NCBI RefSeq assembly: GCF_014172405.1 | Contig: NZ_WNXC01000005.1 | Location: 1 to 64,000 of the forward strand | Reading direction: 5' to 3' | DNA length: 64,000 nt | DNA from: Pedobacter gandavensis | GTDB lineage: Bacteria > Bacteroidota > Bacteroidia > Sphingobacteriales > Sphingobacteriaceae | Part shown: positions 52,529 through 61,234 of the stretch, piece after piece | Layout: each line of letters starts with the position of its first letter | How positions within the stretch are numbered: position 1 is the first letter of the stretch | Position numbers and translations under genes: made by a program | The notes under the pieces: generated by a model | Database searches by the model: none | The model's input: only the letters and a program-made list of their open reading frames with translations | What the model was told of the DNA's origin: nothing

Positions 52529-53425
52529 ATGATTAAGCAGCCGCCATATTTAAAAAAAGGAGACAAAATCGGAATCGCCTCTCCCGCGAAGAAATTAACC
52601 GCAGACCTAAACAAAGCGATTGCCGTTTTGGAGCACTGGGGACTGGAAGTCGTACTGGGAGAACATGTTTATGCCGCGCATGATCAATTTGCCGGAACGG
52701 ATGAACAAAGACGGGAAGACTTACAGAACTTTTTAGATGATCCGGAGATCAAGGCAATTTTCGCCTCCAGAGGAGGTTATGGAACGATCAGAATTCTGGA
52801 TGGACTTGATTTTACTAAATTTCAGGAGCAGCCAAAATGGGTCATAGGTTTCAGTGACATTACGATCCTATTGTCTCATATCTTAGCTCAAACCAATACC
52901 CAAAGTATCCACGGACAAATGCCTAAAACCTTTGAAACTGGTACAACCGAGTCCTTAGAATCTTTAAGAAAATCACTGTTTGGAGAACCTCAAATCTATA
53001 CTTATGAAAGTGATTTTGAGAACCGAGAAGGGAGCGCAGAGGGGATCCTGATTGGCGGAAATTTAACTTTATTAATCGCTGCTGAAGGTTCGGATTCTGC
53101 TTTTGAGTACAGCGAGAAGATCCTATTTATAGAAGATGTAGGCGAGCATGAATATGCAATTGACCGGATGATGAGAACACTCAAAAGAAGTGGGAAACTG
53201 GAAAAACTAAAAGGGTTGATCGTTGGCGCTTTTAATGGCTACGAGGTAGAAAACTTACCATTCGGACAAAGTCCGGAGCAAATCATACAAGAGATTGTAA
53301 AGGACTACGATTACCCGGTTTGCTATAATTTCCCACTGGGTCATATCGACGACAACAGAGCAATGCTGATCGGGAAATCGGTCCAACTCTTCATACAAAA
53401 GCATCTTGTGAAATTCAAACTTTAA
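52529..53425 (+). CDS. LD-carboxypeptidase (S66 family, MccF/LdcA-like)
   Basis: Serine peptidase that removes the terminal D-Ala from murein tetrapeptides in peptidoglycan recycling. The start is the ATG at 52529 ([13 protein letters not shown]), giving 298 residues. The nucleophile is Ser109 (IGFSDIT), with Glu202 (LFIEDVGE) and His272 (FPLGHIDD) completing the triad. [12 protein letters not shown] is the conserved loop. There is no signal peptide. It is divergent from metG with a 40-base gap. Confidence 0.92.
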   Translation: MIKQPPYLKKGDKIGIASPAKKLTADLNKAIAVLEHWGLEVVLGEHVYAAHDQFAGTDEQRREDLQNFLDDPEIKAIFASRGGYGTIRILDGLDFTKFQEQPKWVIGFSDITILLSHILAQTNTQSIHGQMPKTFETGTTESLESLRKSLFGEPQIYTYESDFENREGSAEGILIGGNLTLLIAAEGSDSAFEYSEKILFIEDVGEHEYAIDRMMRTLKRSGKLEKLKGLIVGAFNGYEVENLPFGQSPEQIIQEIVKDYDYPVCYNFPLGHIDDNRAMLIGKSVQLFIQKHLVKFKL

Positions 53426-53532
53426 AAGGAAAAAAAGTATTTCAAGAATAAAACACAGGGAATTACAAACAACGATGGCATTAGCCCCAATTTTAAAAAA
53501 AAGACAGCAGCAATAAAATCACGTCAAAATAG

Positions 53533-53566
53533 AAAAGGCCATCCCCGTAACTGGAGATGGCCTTTT
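53533..53566. terminator. Bidirectional terminator after LD-carboxypeptidase and DUF1735 genes
   Basis: AAAAGGCCATC (53533-53543) pairs with GATGGCCTTTT (53556-53566) around a 12-base loop. A/T-rich outer bases allow stop in both directions, fitting the convergent genes. The 53426-53532 stretch shows no gene. Confidence 0.85.
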
Positions 53567-53583
53567 GCTTGGATTTACAAAAC

Positions 53584-54504
53584 CTATGGTCTTGGTCCTG
53601 TGTATGTATAAGTTTCTTCGAATGAACGTGAACCTGCTTTCCATTTCAAATACAACACCTTAGTTGCAGGGTCATATTTACTCGCTGGATCCATAATTGC
53701 TGGCACACCTAAACTTGAATCAGTCACTGTAGCAACATTTGTCACAGGGTCTACACTAACTGTAACAATATTACCTGTGTAATAGTTAAGCAAGGGATAT
53801 GACACCGAGTTTGCTCCCGATGTGGCTAATTTTGCACCATTTTCATTTAGTCCTGGTCTTAAGGAAGTAGCTGCACTTGTTTTAAGGTTATATACCCCAT
53901 CTAATCTGTTTCTTCCACTAATTTTAACAATTATATTACCAAAGTTACCACTAACCACACCTAGTGACGAAGACGAAATTTTAAATGGTAATGCATACGT
54001 TTGATCAAAAGTAAAAAGATTTGGTTTAAGTGCAACATCAAATGAAGCTGTTCTCTGACCTTTAGGAATTACCAAATTTAAATTCCCCAAAGTATATGAG
54101 TCCGGTTTTAAAGGCGCAATTTGATCAACTTCCGCTTCTGCTTCATCAGGATCTTGACCCAATTCGATCGCCTGAGCTCTGGCATCTTTTACATTTTTTG
54201 CATTATAAGTGGTTAGAATCGAAGGGTCCAATGCCACCACCACATTGATATCCGATGGTGCATTATCAACACCTGCATAATTAACTGTTACTGTTAATTT
54301 ACCAGGTGCAGTAACCGGATAAGACTGAGCATATACAGGATAAATACTGCTCACATTAGATTTAATTTCCCCTATATTGGCAAATTCGATAACGTTTTTG
54401 ATTGCACCAGGTGAATCCGGGCCAATCATAGTTTTATCCTTTAAACAAGAACTTAGCCCTGTTACCAGAATACCTACTAAAAATATATTTAAAATTTTCT
54501 TCAT
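53584..54504 (-). CDS. DUF1735 (BT_3987-like) lipoprotein
   Basis: Predicted surface lipoprotein of 306 residues with lipobox GLSSCLKD. The DUF1735 domain (about 40-170) has the beta-sandwich pattern (LTVTVNYAGVDNAPSDINV, SYTLGNLNLVIPKGQRTASF) typical of third proteins in SusCD operons, where they act as extra substrate-binding proteins. It follows the SusD gene by 27 bases, so it completes the susCD-DUF1735 operon. The substrate is unknown. Confidence 0.85.
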   Translation of the reverse strand: MKKILNIFLVGILVTGLSSCLKDKTMIGPDSPGAIKNVIEFANIGEIKSNVSSIYPVYAQSYPVTAPGKLTVTVNYAGVDNAPSDINVVVALDPSILTTYNAKNVKDARAQAIELGQDPDEAEAEVDQIAPLKPDSYTLGNLNLVIPKGQRTASFDVALKPNLFTFDQTYALPFKISSSSLGVVSGNFGNIIVKISGRNRLDGVYNLKTSAATSLRPGLNENGAKLATSGANSVSYPLLNYYTGNIVTVSVDPVTNVATVTDSSLGVPAIMDPASKYDPATKVLYLKWKAGSRSFEETYTYTGPRP

Positions 54505-54531
54505 GTCTATTCTAATTAAATAGTTAAATTT

Positions 54532-56088
54532 TTATTTGGCCCAAAATATTTTAGAGCTAAACTTATCAACAGCAGGAATATTGCTTTCGTTGTATTTAAA
54601 CTCAGACAATGGATAAAGAATCCTTGTTGGTAGTTTGTTTGCAGTTGTAGCTTGAGATACAATAGAGACAAATGTTTGACTTGGATTACCATTAGATAAG
54701 GTAACTGGATACCCTGTTCTTCTGAATTCGTTCCAAGCTTCATGTCCAAAAAACATATTGAATGCAAGGTATTTTTGGGTAATAATAGCTTCCAATTTTT
54801 GAGCATCAGTAGTCGCAAGACTAAAGTTCACATTTGGTTTAGTCACATTTGCAGCGATATATGCAGTTACATCACCAGTAGGGCTCTTTCCAGCAACAAG
54901 TGTTCCAGCACTATTCAGATATAAATATCTAAAGGCAGCTATCATACCCTCATTGAAGTTATCTTTAGCAGTTCCTGGAATTAGTCCAACTACATTAGCT
55001 TCTGCTTGTAAGAAATAACTTTCGGCAGCCAACATAATAGGTGAAGCAGCATCAGGACCTTTCAAAATACCAATACCTTTTACATACCATGAACTTGGAG
55101 AAGCACCTCTACCTGCATCAGACAACTGATAACCCAATTGATTGACAGCTGAAGTATTGAAAGTAACTGCTCTACGAGCAGCATCAAGAATTTTAGAGCC
55201 ATCATAAAAACCAAGAACATAAGGCGTTAATGCATAGTTACTGGCAGCACTAACTACCGCACCAGAAGCTAAATAAGCCCATCTGTTATAAGTAGTGTTT
55301 TGTTTACCATCGATTTGTGTATAACCAGGATTAACTAAAACATCCAAAGGAGCAGTCGCATCCGTACTAGGAGTAGCAGCATCAGTAACAAATCCGATCG
55401 GATCAAAAGTTGTGTTGCTAAAAGTAACTTTTCCTCTACCTTTTAAAATCAATTTCAACTTTATAGTATTAGCCAATTTTGCCCATTTAGTCACATTACC
55501 ACCATACATTGGATCTGCAGCGACAAAAGCAGGAGATCCCGCAGTTACCGATTTGAAACTTACGATAGCCTGATCACAAAGATCTGCAAGGTTTTTATAG
55601 ATATCTGTTGCTTTATCATATTTAGGCTGAATCTTATCTAAACCTTGATTTGCTTCTGTATAAGGAATATCATTATAAGTATCTACTAATAACTCAAAAT
55701 TATAAGCTTTTAATACTTTGGCTGCCGCATTAAACTCCTTTAAAGTAGCATCCCCTTCAGATTTATCAAGTACATATTTTACATCTGTTAAAATATCATA
55801 GGTATTACTCCATAAAGCATTGAATTCAGAGGTTTGATAGTCGTAAGAAATGATAGAACCCCACCCACTCACACCACCACCATTGGCAAAATATCCAACA
55901 ACCTGACCTCCATAGAAGTTAAATTGAGAAAGGTTATTTGCTGTAGCTACAATTGCTTGAGGCAAGACCCTATTTGGGGTCGCTTCAGTTGGCGAATTAG
56001 GATTATTATTGATATCAAGTTGTTTCTTGCATGAAAACAACGCGGATACAAATAATAAACCAAATATATATTTATAATTTTTTTTCAT
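54532..56088 (-). CDS. SusD/RagB family lipoprotein (SusD-like_2 branch)
   Basis: Surface lipoprotein of 518 residues, lipobox ALFSCKKQ with Lys-Lys directly after the Cys. NNNPNSPTEATPNRVLPQA is typical of the SusD-like_2 branch, and the helical fold with YNFELLVDTYNDIPYTEAN and AYNMFFGHEAWNEFRRTG-like AFNMFFGHEAWNEFRRTGY is diagnostic. It starts 11 bases after the SusC gene. This branch is frequent in operons without glycoside hydrolases, so the substrate might be a peptide or other nutrient rather than a glycan; that is inference. Confidence 0.94.
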   Translation of the reverse strand: MKKNYKYIFGLLFVSALFSCKKQLDINNNPNSPTEATPNRVLPQAIVATANNLSQFNFYGGQVVGYFANGGGVSGWGSIISYDYQTSEFNALWSNTYDILTDVKYVLDKSEGDATLKEFNAAAKVLKAYNFELLVDTYNDIPYTEANQGLDKIQPKYDKATDIYKNLADLCDQAIVSFKSVTAGSPAFVAADPMYGGNVTKWAKLANTIKLKLILKGRGKVTFSNTTFDPIGFVTDAATPSTDATAPLDVLVNPGYTQIDGKQNTTYNRWAYLASGAVVSAASNYALTPYVLGFYDGSKILDAARRAVTFNTSAVNQLGYQLSDAGRGASPSSWYVKGIGILKGPDAASPIMLAAESYFLQAEANVVGLIPGTAKDNFNEGMIAAFRYLYLNSAGTLVAGKSPTGDVTAYIAANVTKPNVNFSLATTDAQKLEAIITQKYLAFNMFFGHEAWNEFRRTGYPVTLSNGNPSQTFVSIVSQATTANKLPTRILYPLSEFKYNESNIPAVDKFSSKIFWAK

Positions 56089-56099
56089 ATTGACTAAGA

Positions 56100-59000
56100 T
56101 TAAAGTGTTAATGATAATGTAGCTCCATAGAATCTTGATGGAGGAGTTTGGTTTAAGTTGGTTAAACCAATCGCGTTACCGTTACTAGAACCGTTTCCAT
56201 CACTATACTCTGGATCTGTGTAAACATTTGATTTAGGTAAGAAGATAAGCAAGTTACGTCCTTGAACACTAATTCTTGCCGCTTTAAACACTTTACTATG
56301 TCCTAATAGACTTTTTGGAAGGTCATAAGCAAGAGAAACCTCTCTAAGTTTCCAGAACGCAGCTGAAGTAATGTAGTTTTCATCAATTCCAGTTCTTGGT
56401 CCAGCGATAGTCCAGTAACCTGGTCCGCCATCACGAATTGTAATGTTTGTGTTTGCTACATAGTTTCCATTTGCATCTTTATAAGAAGAGTTTGGAATCA
56501 CGAAACGGTCACGGTTGTAAGCAACAGTATTGATACCAGCACCACTAAAGTCAAATGTACCACCACCAGCATTATAAATCACGTTACCAGTACGGTACTC
56601 TCCAGAAGCATATAGGCTTAAAGATTTATACTTCACTGTAAAGTTTACACCTAGAGAATATTTCTGTTGTCCTTGTCCTAAAATGCTCAAGTTAGATGTA
56701 GCAGAAGGGTAACCTGTAATTGGGTCAACAATAATTCTACCTTGATCATCACGTACGTGAGTTGTTCCTTTAAGTACTGGGAAAGGCTGACCTGCTACTG
56801 CATAAGATCCTACGGCACCACCATAAGCACCTAAAGTAAGTTGGTCTAATCCTGAACCGATCTCTTTAACGATGTTGTCATAATAAGTGAATACACCACC
56901 TACAGTAACTTCCCAGTCTTTAGTTTGCAAAGGAATTAAAGCTAATGTACTTTCTATACCGCTTGATTTAGTTTTACCTGTGTTTAGCAAGAAAGATGAG
57001 TAACCACTTGCATTTGATACTCCTGTTGGAATGGTTTGGTTATCAGTTTTAGAATCATAATAAGTGAATCCACCGGTAATTCTTGATTTTAAGAAACTAA
57101 AATCAACACCCGCTTCCCATCCAGCAGTAAACTCTGGTTGAAGGTTTGGAGAAATCAAAGTATTACTTACTGTTAAACCACCTTTACTGTTGTAAGGGTA
57201 ACCTGATCCCTGACCAAATGTTGGTACTAAAGCATAAGGGCCAATGTTTACGTTACCTACTTTAGACCAGCTACCTCTTAACTTAATAAAGTCAATTTGC
57301 TCAATCGCTTTAAGTCCTTCGATTGCATCTGTTGCAACAAATGAAAGGGAAACACTTGGATAGAAGAATGAACGGTTTTTAGGTGCTAAAATAGAAACCC
57401 AGTCATTTCTACCTGTTGCAGTTAAGAATAAATAATCTTTATAGCCAATATCTAATTTACCTGTCAAACCATAAGTACGGGTTAAGAAATTAGACTCAGA
57501 TGCACTTGGAGGGTTGGTACTGTTCGATAAGTTGAATGTACCTGGAACCACTAATCCATTAACAGCTGCAGCTAAGTTTTTTGATTGGTCTTGACGGCTC
57601 TGGAATAAAGCAGTTAAGTTCACTTTAAAATCACCAAAATCTTTCTTTGCATGTGCGATGAAATCTGAGATCAAAGTCGTGTTATAACTTGAACCGTCAC
57701 TTACACCACCCAAGATATCCTGTCTTTTGTACTCACTTGATCCAGAAATACTTTTTGTATAATCAGAGAAAATAAATACGTCAGAACGGCCTTTATTAGA
57801 AGCGTTTTGAGTAGTAATACCCACACGACCTGTGAAATCTAACCATTCTAAAGGCTTGTATTTAATTTCAGCGTTACCAATAAAATAGTCATTTCTTACT
57901 TTTGATCTGTAATTATCAGCCATGAAGTAAGGGTTATTATAATAAGCATTAAAATAACCGTTTGGATTAGCATAAGGATTATTTCTCCAATCTTTATAGT
58001 CTGTTAAGTTAGCCTGACTAGGCGCATTCAATAGGTAATTGTAGATCGTACCGGTTTGAGTAGTTTGGTCGTATCTGTTTTGAGTGTAATAAGTTGAATA
58101 GTTAAAGTCAATCTGATCAGAAACTTTACGTGTACCACCTACTCTTGCTGTTGCTCTGTTGTATTTATCACCAGGAGTTGTTCCTGTAGCAGTTAAATAC
58201 TGACCAGATGCATAAATAGAGCTTTTCTCTTGAGATGAGGAAACTGAGAAATCAGTTACATTGGTTACACCAGTATTCCAGAAATCTCTTTTACCAGAAG
58301 TGTTTGAGTAAGGAACCATCTGGATTGAACCATCTTGCAATGGACGACCAATTGGTCTAACAATACCATCAAAACGAGGACCGTATTGCTGATTCTCATA
58401 AGGTGTGTAAATTTGCACATCATTATCAGATCCAGAACCAAAGTCATTTTGAAGTTTAGGATAAAAAGCAACCTGCTCTGCTGTAGTTGTGTTTGATACT
58501 TTAATATCAAGCGCATTGCCACCTTTACCTCTTTTTGTGGTAATGATCATCGCTCCGTTGGAAGCAGCAGAACCATATAGTGCAGCAGAACTACTACCAT
58601 TCAAGATCTCTACGTTCTCAATATCGTCAGGATTTAAATTACTTAAAATATTGTTTGGAACAATCACGTTATCTACAACGATAAGGGCCTCGTTGTTACC
58701 TGTTAAGGAACGCATACCCCTTAAAATCACCCTGTAGTTAGGATTTACACCACTACCTACACTTTGAATGTTCAAACCAGCTACTTTACCAGTTAAACCC
58801 GCTGCAACGTTAGTAGGTTTAGCTGCGGTTAAAGCTTGATTACTAATTGTAGTTTGTGCAGCACCTAGTTCCTTTTTACGGGATTTCAAACCAGCACCAG
58901 AAACTACAACCTCATTTAGTGATTTAGAGTCAGCACCCATTTGTACGTTTAATACATTAGTTGTACCTGGGCGACGAGAAAAACCTGTGTATCCTAGGTA

Positions 59001-59222
59001 ATTGAATTCAATCTCCGATGAAGCTGAAGGTAATTTAATGGAATACTTACCATCGGCACTGGTCTGAGTACCGATCTTTGTACCCTTAATCCTCACAGTT
59101 ACTCCCGGCAGCGGCTTGCTATCCTCCTGGTCCGTAACTGTACCAGTAATTGTCCTTTCTTGAGCCATCACAGATCCTGCGATAAACATCAAAATGAACA
59201 AACTTTGTAAAAGTTTTTTCAT
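56100..59222 (-). CDS. SusC/RagA family TonB-linked outer-membrane protein
   Basis: TonB-dependent transporter of 1040 residues with a signal peptide (1-20, GSVMAQE). The carboxypeptidase-regulatory-like domain is TITGTVTDQEDSKPLPGVTV at about 24-105. The plug (VAAGLTGKVAGLNIQSVGSG, ILNGSSSAALYGSAASNGAM) is followed by a barrel ending SRFYGATLSLTL. No STN domain. It forms the channel under the SusD lid of the gene 11 bases downstream. It is the second of three SusC proteins in the window and clearly diverged from the first. Confidence 0.96.
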   Translation of the reverse strand: MKKLLQSLFILMFIAGSVMAQERTITGTVTDQEDSKPLPGVTVRIKGTKIGTQTSADGKYSIKLPSASSEIEFNYLGYTGFSRRPGTTNVLNVQMGADSKSLNEVVVSGAGLKSRKKELGAAQTTISNQALTAAKPTNVAAGLTGKVAGLNIQSVGSGVNPNYRVILRGMRSLTGNNEALIVVDNVIVPNNILSNLNPDDIENVEILNGSSSAALYGSAASNGAMIITTKRGKGGNALDIKVSNTTTAEQVAFYPKLQNDFGSGSDNDVQIYTPYENQQYGPRFDGIVRPIGRPLQDGSIQMVPYSNTSGKRDFWNTGVTNVTDFSVSSSQEKSSIYASGQYLTATGTTPGDKYNRATARVGGTRKVSDQIDFNYSTYYTQNRYDQTTQTGTIYNYLLNAPSQANLTDYKDWRNNPYANPNGYFNAYYNNPYFMADNYRSKVRNDYFIGNAEIKYKPLEWLDFTGRVGITTQNASNKGRSDVFIFSDYTKSISGSSEYKRQDILGGVSDGSSYNTTLISDFIAHAKKDFGDFKVNLTALFQSRQDQSKNLAAAVNGLVVPGTFNLSNSTNPPSASESNFLTRTYGLTGKLDIGYKDYLFLTATGRNDWVSILAPKNRSFFYPSVSLSFVATDAIEGLKAIEQIDFIKLRGSWSKVGNVNIGPYALVPTFGQGSGYPYNSKGGLTVSNTLISPNLQPEFTAGWEAGVDFSFLKSRITGGFTYYDSKTDNQTIPTGVSNASGYSSFLLNTGKTKSSGIESTLALIPLQTKDWEVTVGGVFTYYDNIVKEIGSGLDQLTLGAYGGAVGSYAVAGQPFPVLKGTTHVRDDQGRIIVDPITGYPSATSNLSILGQGQQKYSLGVNFTVKYKSLSLYASGEYRTGNVIYNAGGGTFDFSGAGINTVAYNRDRFVIPNSSYKDANGNYVANTNITIRDGGPGYWTIAGPRTGIDENYITSAAFWKLREVSLAYDLPKSLLGHSKVFKAARISVQGRNLLIFLPKSNVYTDPEYSDGNGSSNGNAIGLTNLNQTPPSRFYGATLSLTL

Positions 59223-59711
59223 AAAAAATAAATTTAGGTTAGTTAATAATGACTGAATATAGTCGATTTACTAAGCCTGATGATCAGAAATCAACTCCTT
59301 GAAAAACAAATGACAATACGATGACAATAAAAATCGCACTATAATTTGCTTAAAAACAGGGCAAAAAGGCCAATTGTTTTGCAATCAAGCCCATTTTCAT
59401 GCATTTTGTTCTTAATAAAAATGAAGATTTAGCGAGCATCTGGAATTTTAACATTTTTTTAACATTTCAACACAATAAAATGAATTTGCATTTAAACAGA
59501 AAAGATTTAATTCCAGAAAATCGCTATCTCATTTGATCTCATGGCGTTACCTAAACGACTAAACAAAACGCTTCATCTTTAGCACCTCAGTTCCTTCTAA
59601 AAACAATAGAATTCTTAGTTATTGCTTAGAAAGAAAATTCCGGCCATAAAAAAAGAGGTTGCCTCATCCTATCGATGAAACAACCTCTCTTGTATTTTAA
59701 GACCCTTGTTC
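59223..59711. other. Gap between two SusCD operons
   Basis: This 489-base stretch has no gene. It holds the terminator of the upstream SusD gene (59654-59688) and, further left, AT-rich sequence that should contain the promoter of the SusC gene starting at 59222. I found no exact TTTG-N19-TAnnTTTG there; TTTTTG followed about 18 bases later by TATAGTG (minus strand, near 59370-59340) is the nearest candidate. Confidence 0.5.
59654..59688 (-). terminator. Terminator after the SusD gene at 59712
   Basis: AGAGGTTG (59654-59661) pairs with CAACCTCT (59681-59688), with an inner TCATC/GATGA stem. On the minus strand the stem is followed by a run of T (59654 leftward, seven or more), a standard intrinsic terminator. 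Confidence 0.8.
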
Positions 59712-61223
59712 TTATTTATTCCACCATACTGGTGTATTTAATTCATCCGGACCTTGAATAGAAAGCATGTCCTGGTAGTTTTTATTGTTCAAACTAGGCT
59801 CATCATTCGAGTAGCACTGTCTAACCGGAATTTGTTTTCCAAGGTTTTGAGCATTAGCACTAGGCGTTAATACCGGGAAACCTGTTCTTCTCCAATCAGA
59901 CCATGATTCTGTAGCATAGCCCATATAGTTCGTCATCCATTTCTGAGTGATGATTTGCTTAATCGCATTTCCAGCATCATAAGCAACACCTGGCTGATTA
60001 AAATAGCTTGGAGTAGCAGTAACACCATTTTGTTCCATCGAAGCTTTAATTGCTGCAAGATAAGCCACTTCAGCCTGAGCATCATCAGGAGCACCAGTGA
60101 TCCAACCCAGTTTGTAAGCTTCTGCTTTTGAAAGTAAAGTCTCTGCATAAGTGAAAATACGAACAGGAGAATCCTGAGATCTGAAAGCCTTACCAATCAG
60201 AGAAACATTACCAGGAAAACCTACACTACCAGAAGAATAACTTTTTCCGGCCTCTCCTTGAGTCAATCCATATGGCATACCTACATAGGTACCAGTTTTA
60301 GTCGTATCTGCATAAACTGATAAACGTGGGTCAGCAATCGCCGCCAATGCATCTACCATGGTATTGCTAATCGCATAGTCATAACGTTTATTTACTTCAT
60401 AGTTGTAATAAATGTTATTTTCATTTGATGAATCCTTTAAGAATTTATAAACGATATTTTGTGCATTAGAATTGATCACACCTTCAGCAAGTGCCAGGTT
60501 AAATTCAGTTTTTCCCAAAGCAGGATCAACTTTCGACAACCTAAGTGCCATGTTCATTCTGATTGTCGCAGCAAAAGTTTTCCATTTGTTTTTATCACCT
60601 TCAAATAAGAAATCTCCTTTAGCCATTCCACCATTGTCAAAACCAGCAACAGCCTCTTTTAGCTCTTTAAATAGCGCAAGATACACCTCTTTCTGTCTGT
60701 CAAATTTTGGCGTAATTAAAGCCATTCCTTGTAAAGCCTCTGTATAAGGAATATCTCCCCATCTATCGGTCATATTTTGAAAATAGAATGCCTTCAAGAT
60801 TCTAGCTACTGAAATCTGATTCGCATTGGAACCATTTGTAACCACATTAGGTGCATTTTTCGTCAACTCATCCGTATTTAATTTGATAATCAAAGTCAAA
60901 TCTTCCAATGGACTATTGTATATACCGCCGTAGTTATAAATTTTAGTCGCGTAACGTGATTCAGACGTATACAATACTTCTGAAATCTGCTGCGTATACA
61001 ATTTAGCCGCATAATCATTGATTACCCCTGGAACTGTTGCTGTTGAAGTAACTGCAGTCGTTCTACCCATGTAACGCTCAGCACTCGTCAACATCAACGA
61101 GGTTACCGGCTTTGCTGGTGAATTCGGGCTTACATTCAAATCACCGAAATCTCCTGGCTTGCAGCCCGTAGCAAGTGCTAATGAAGCCGCAAATATTATA
61201 TAATTTATAAAACTCTTTTTCAT
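59712..61223 (-). CDS. SusD/RagB family lipoprotein (SusD-like_2 branch)
   Basis: Surface lipoprotein of 503 residues with lipobox LATGCKPG and the NVSPNSPAKPVTSLMLTSAE segment of the SusD-like_2 branch. Helical stretches AYKLGWITGAPDDAQAEVAYL and WMTNYMGYATESWSDWRRTG-type segments (WSDWRRTGFPVL) match the family. It begins 11 bases after the SusC gene. Both tandem pairs end with the same lipoprotein branch, which suggests related or duplicated systems with different substrates. Confidence 0.93.
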   Translation of the reverse strand: MKKSFINYIIFAASLALATGCKPGDFGDLNVSPNSPAKPVTSLMLTSAERYMGRTTAVTSTATVPGVINDYAAKLYTQQISEVLYTSESRYATKIYNYGGIYNSPLEDLTLIIKLNTDELTKNAPNVVTNGSNANQISVARILKAFYFQNMTDRWGDIPYTEALQGMALITPKFDRQKEVYLALFKELKEAVAGFDNGGMAKGDFLFEGDKNKWKTFAATIRMNMALRLSKVDPALGKTEFNLALAEGVINSNAQNIVYKFLKDSSNENNIYYNYEVNKRYDYAISNTMVDALAAIADPRLSVYADTTKTGTYVGMPYGLTQGEAGKSYSSGSVGFPGNVSLIGKAFRSQDSPVRIFTYAETLLSKAEAYKLGWITGAPDDAQAEVAYLAAIKASMEQNGVTATPSYFNQPGVAYDAGNAIKQIITQKWMTNYMGYATESWSDWRRTGFPVLTPSANAQNLGKQIPVRQCYSNDEPSLNNKNYQDMLSIQGPDELNTPVWWNK

Positions 61224-61234
61224 TTTTTACTTTT

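Noticed and set aside
52489..52614. N-terminal extension of metG from the upstream ATG
   Set aside because: It would overlap the divergent LD-carboxypeptidase gene and adds 42 residues that are not part of MetRS; the promoter element lies within it.
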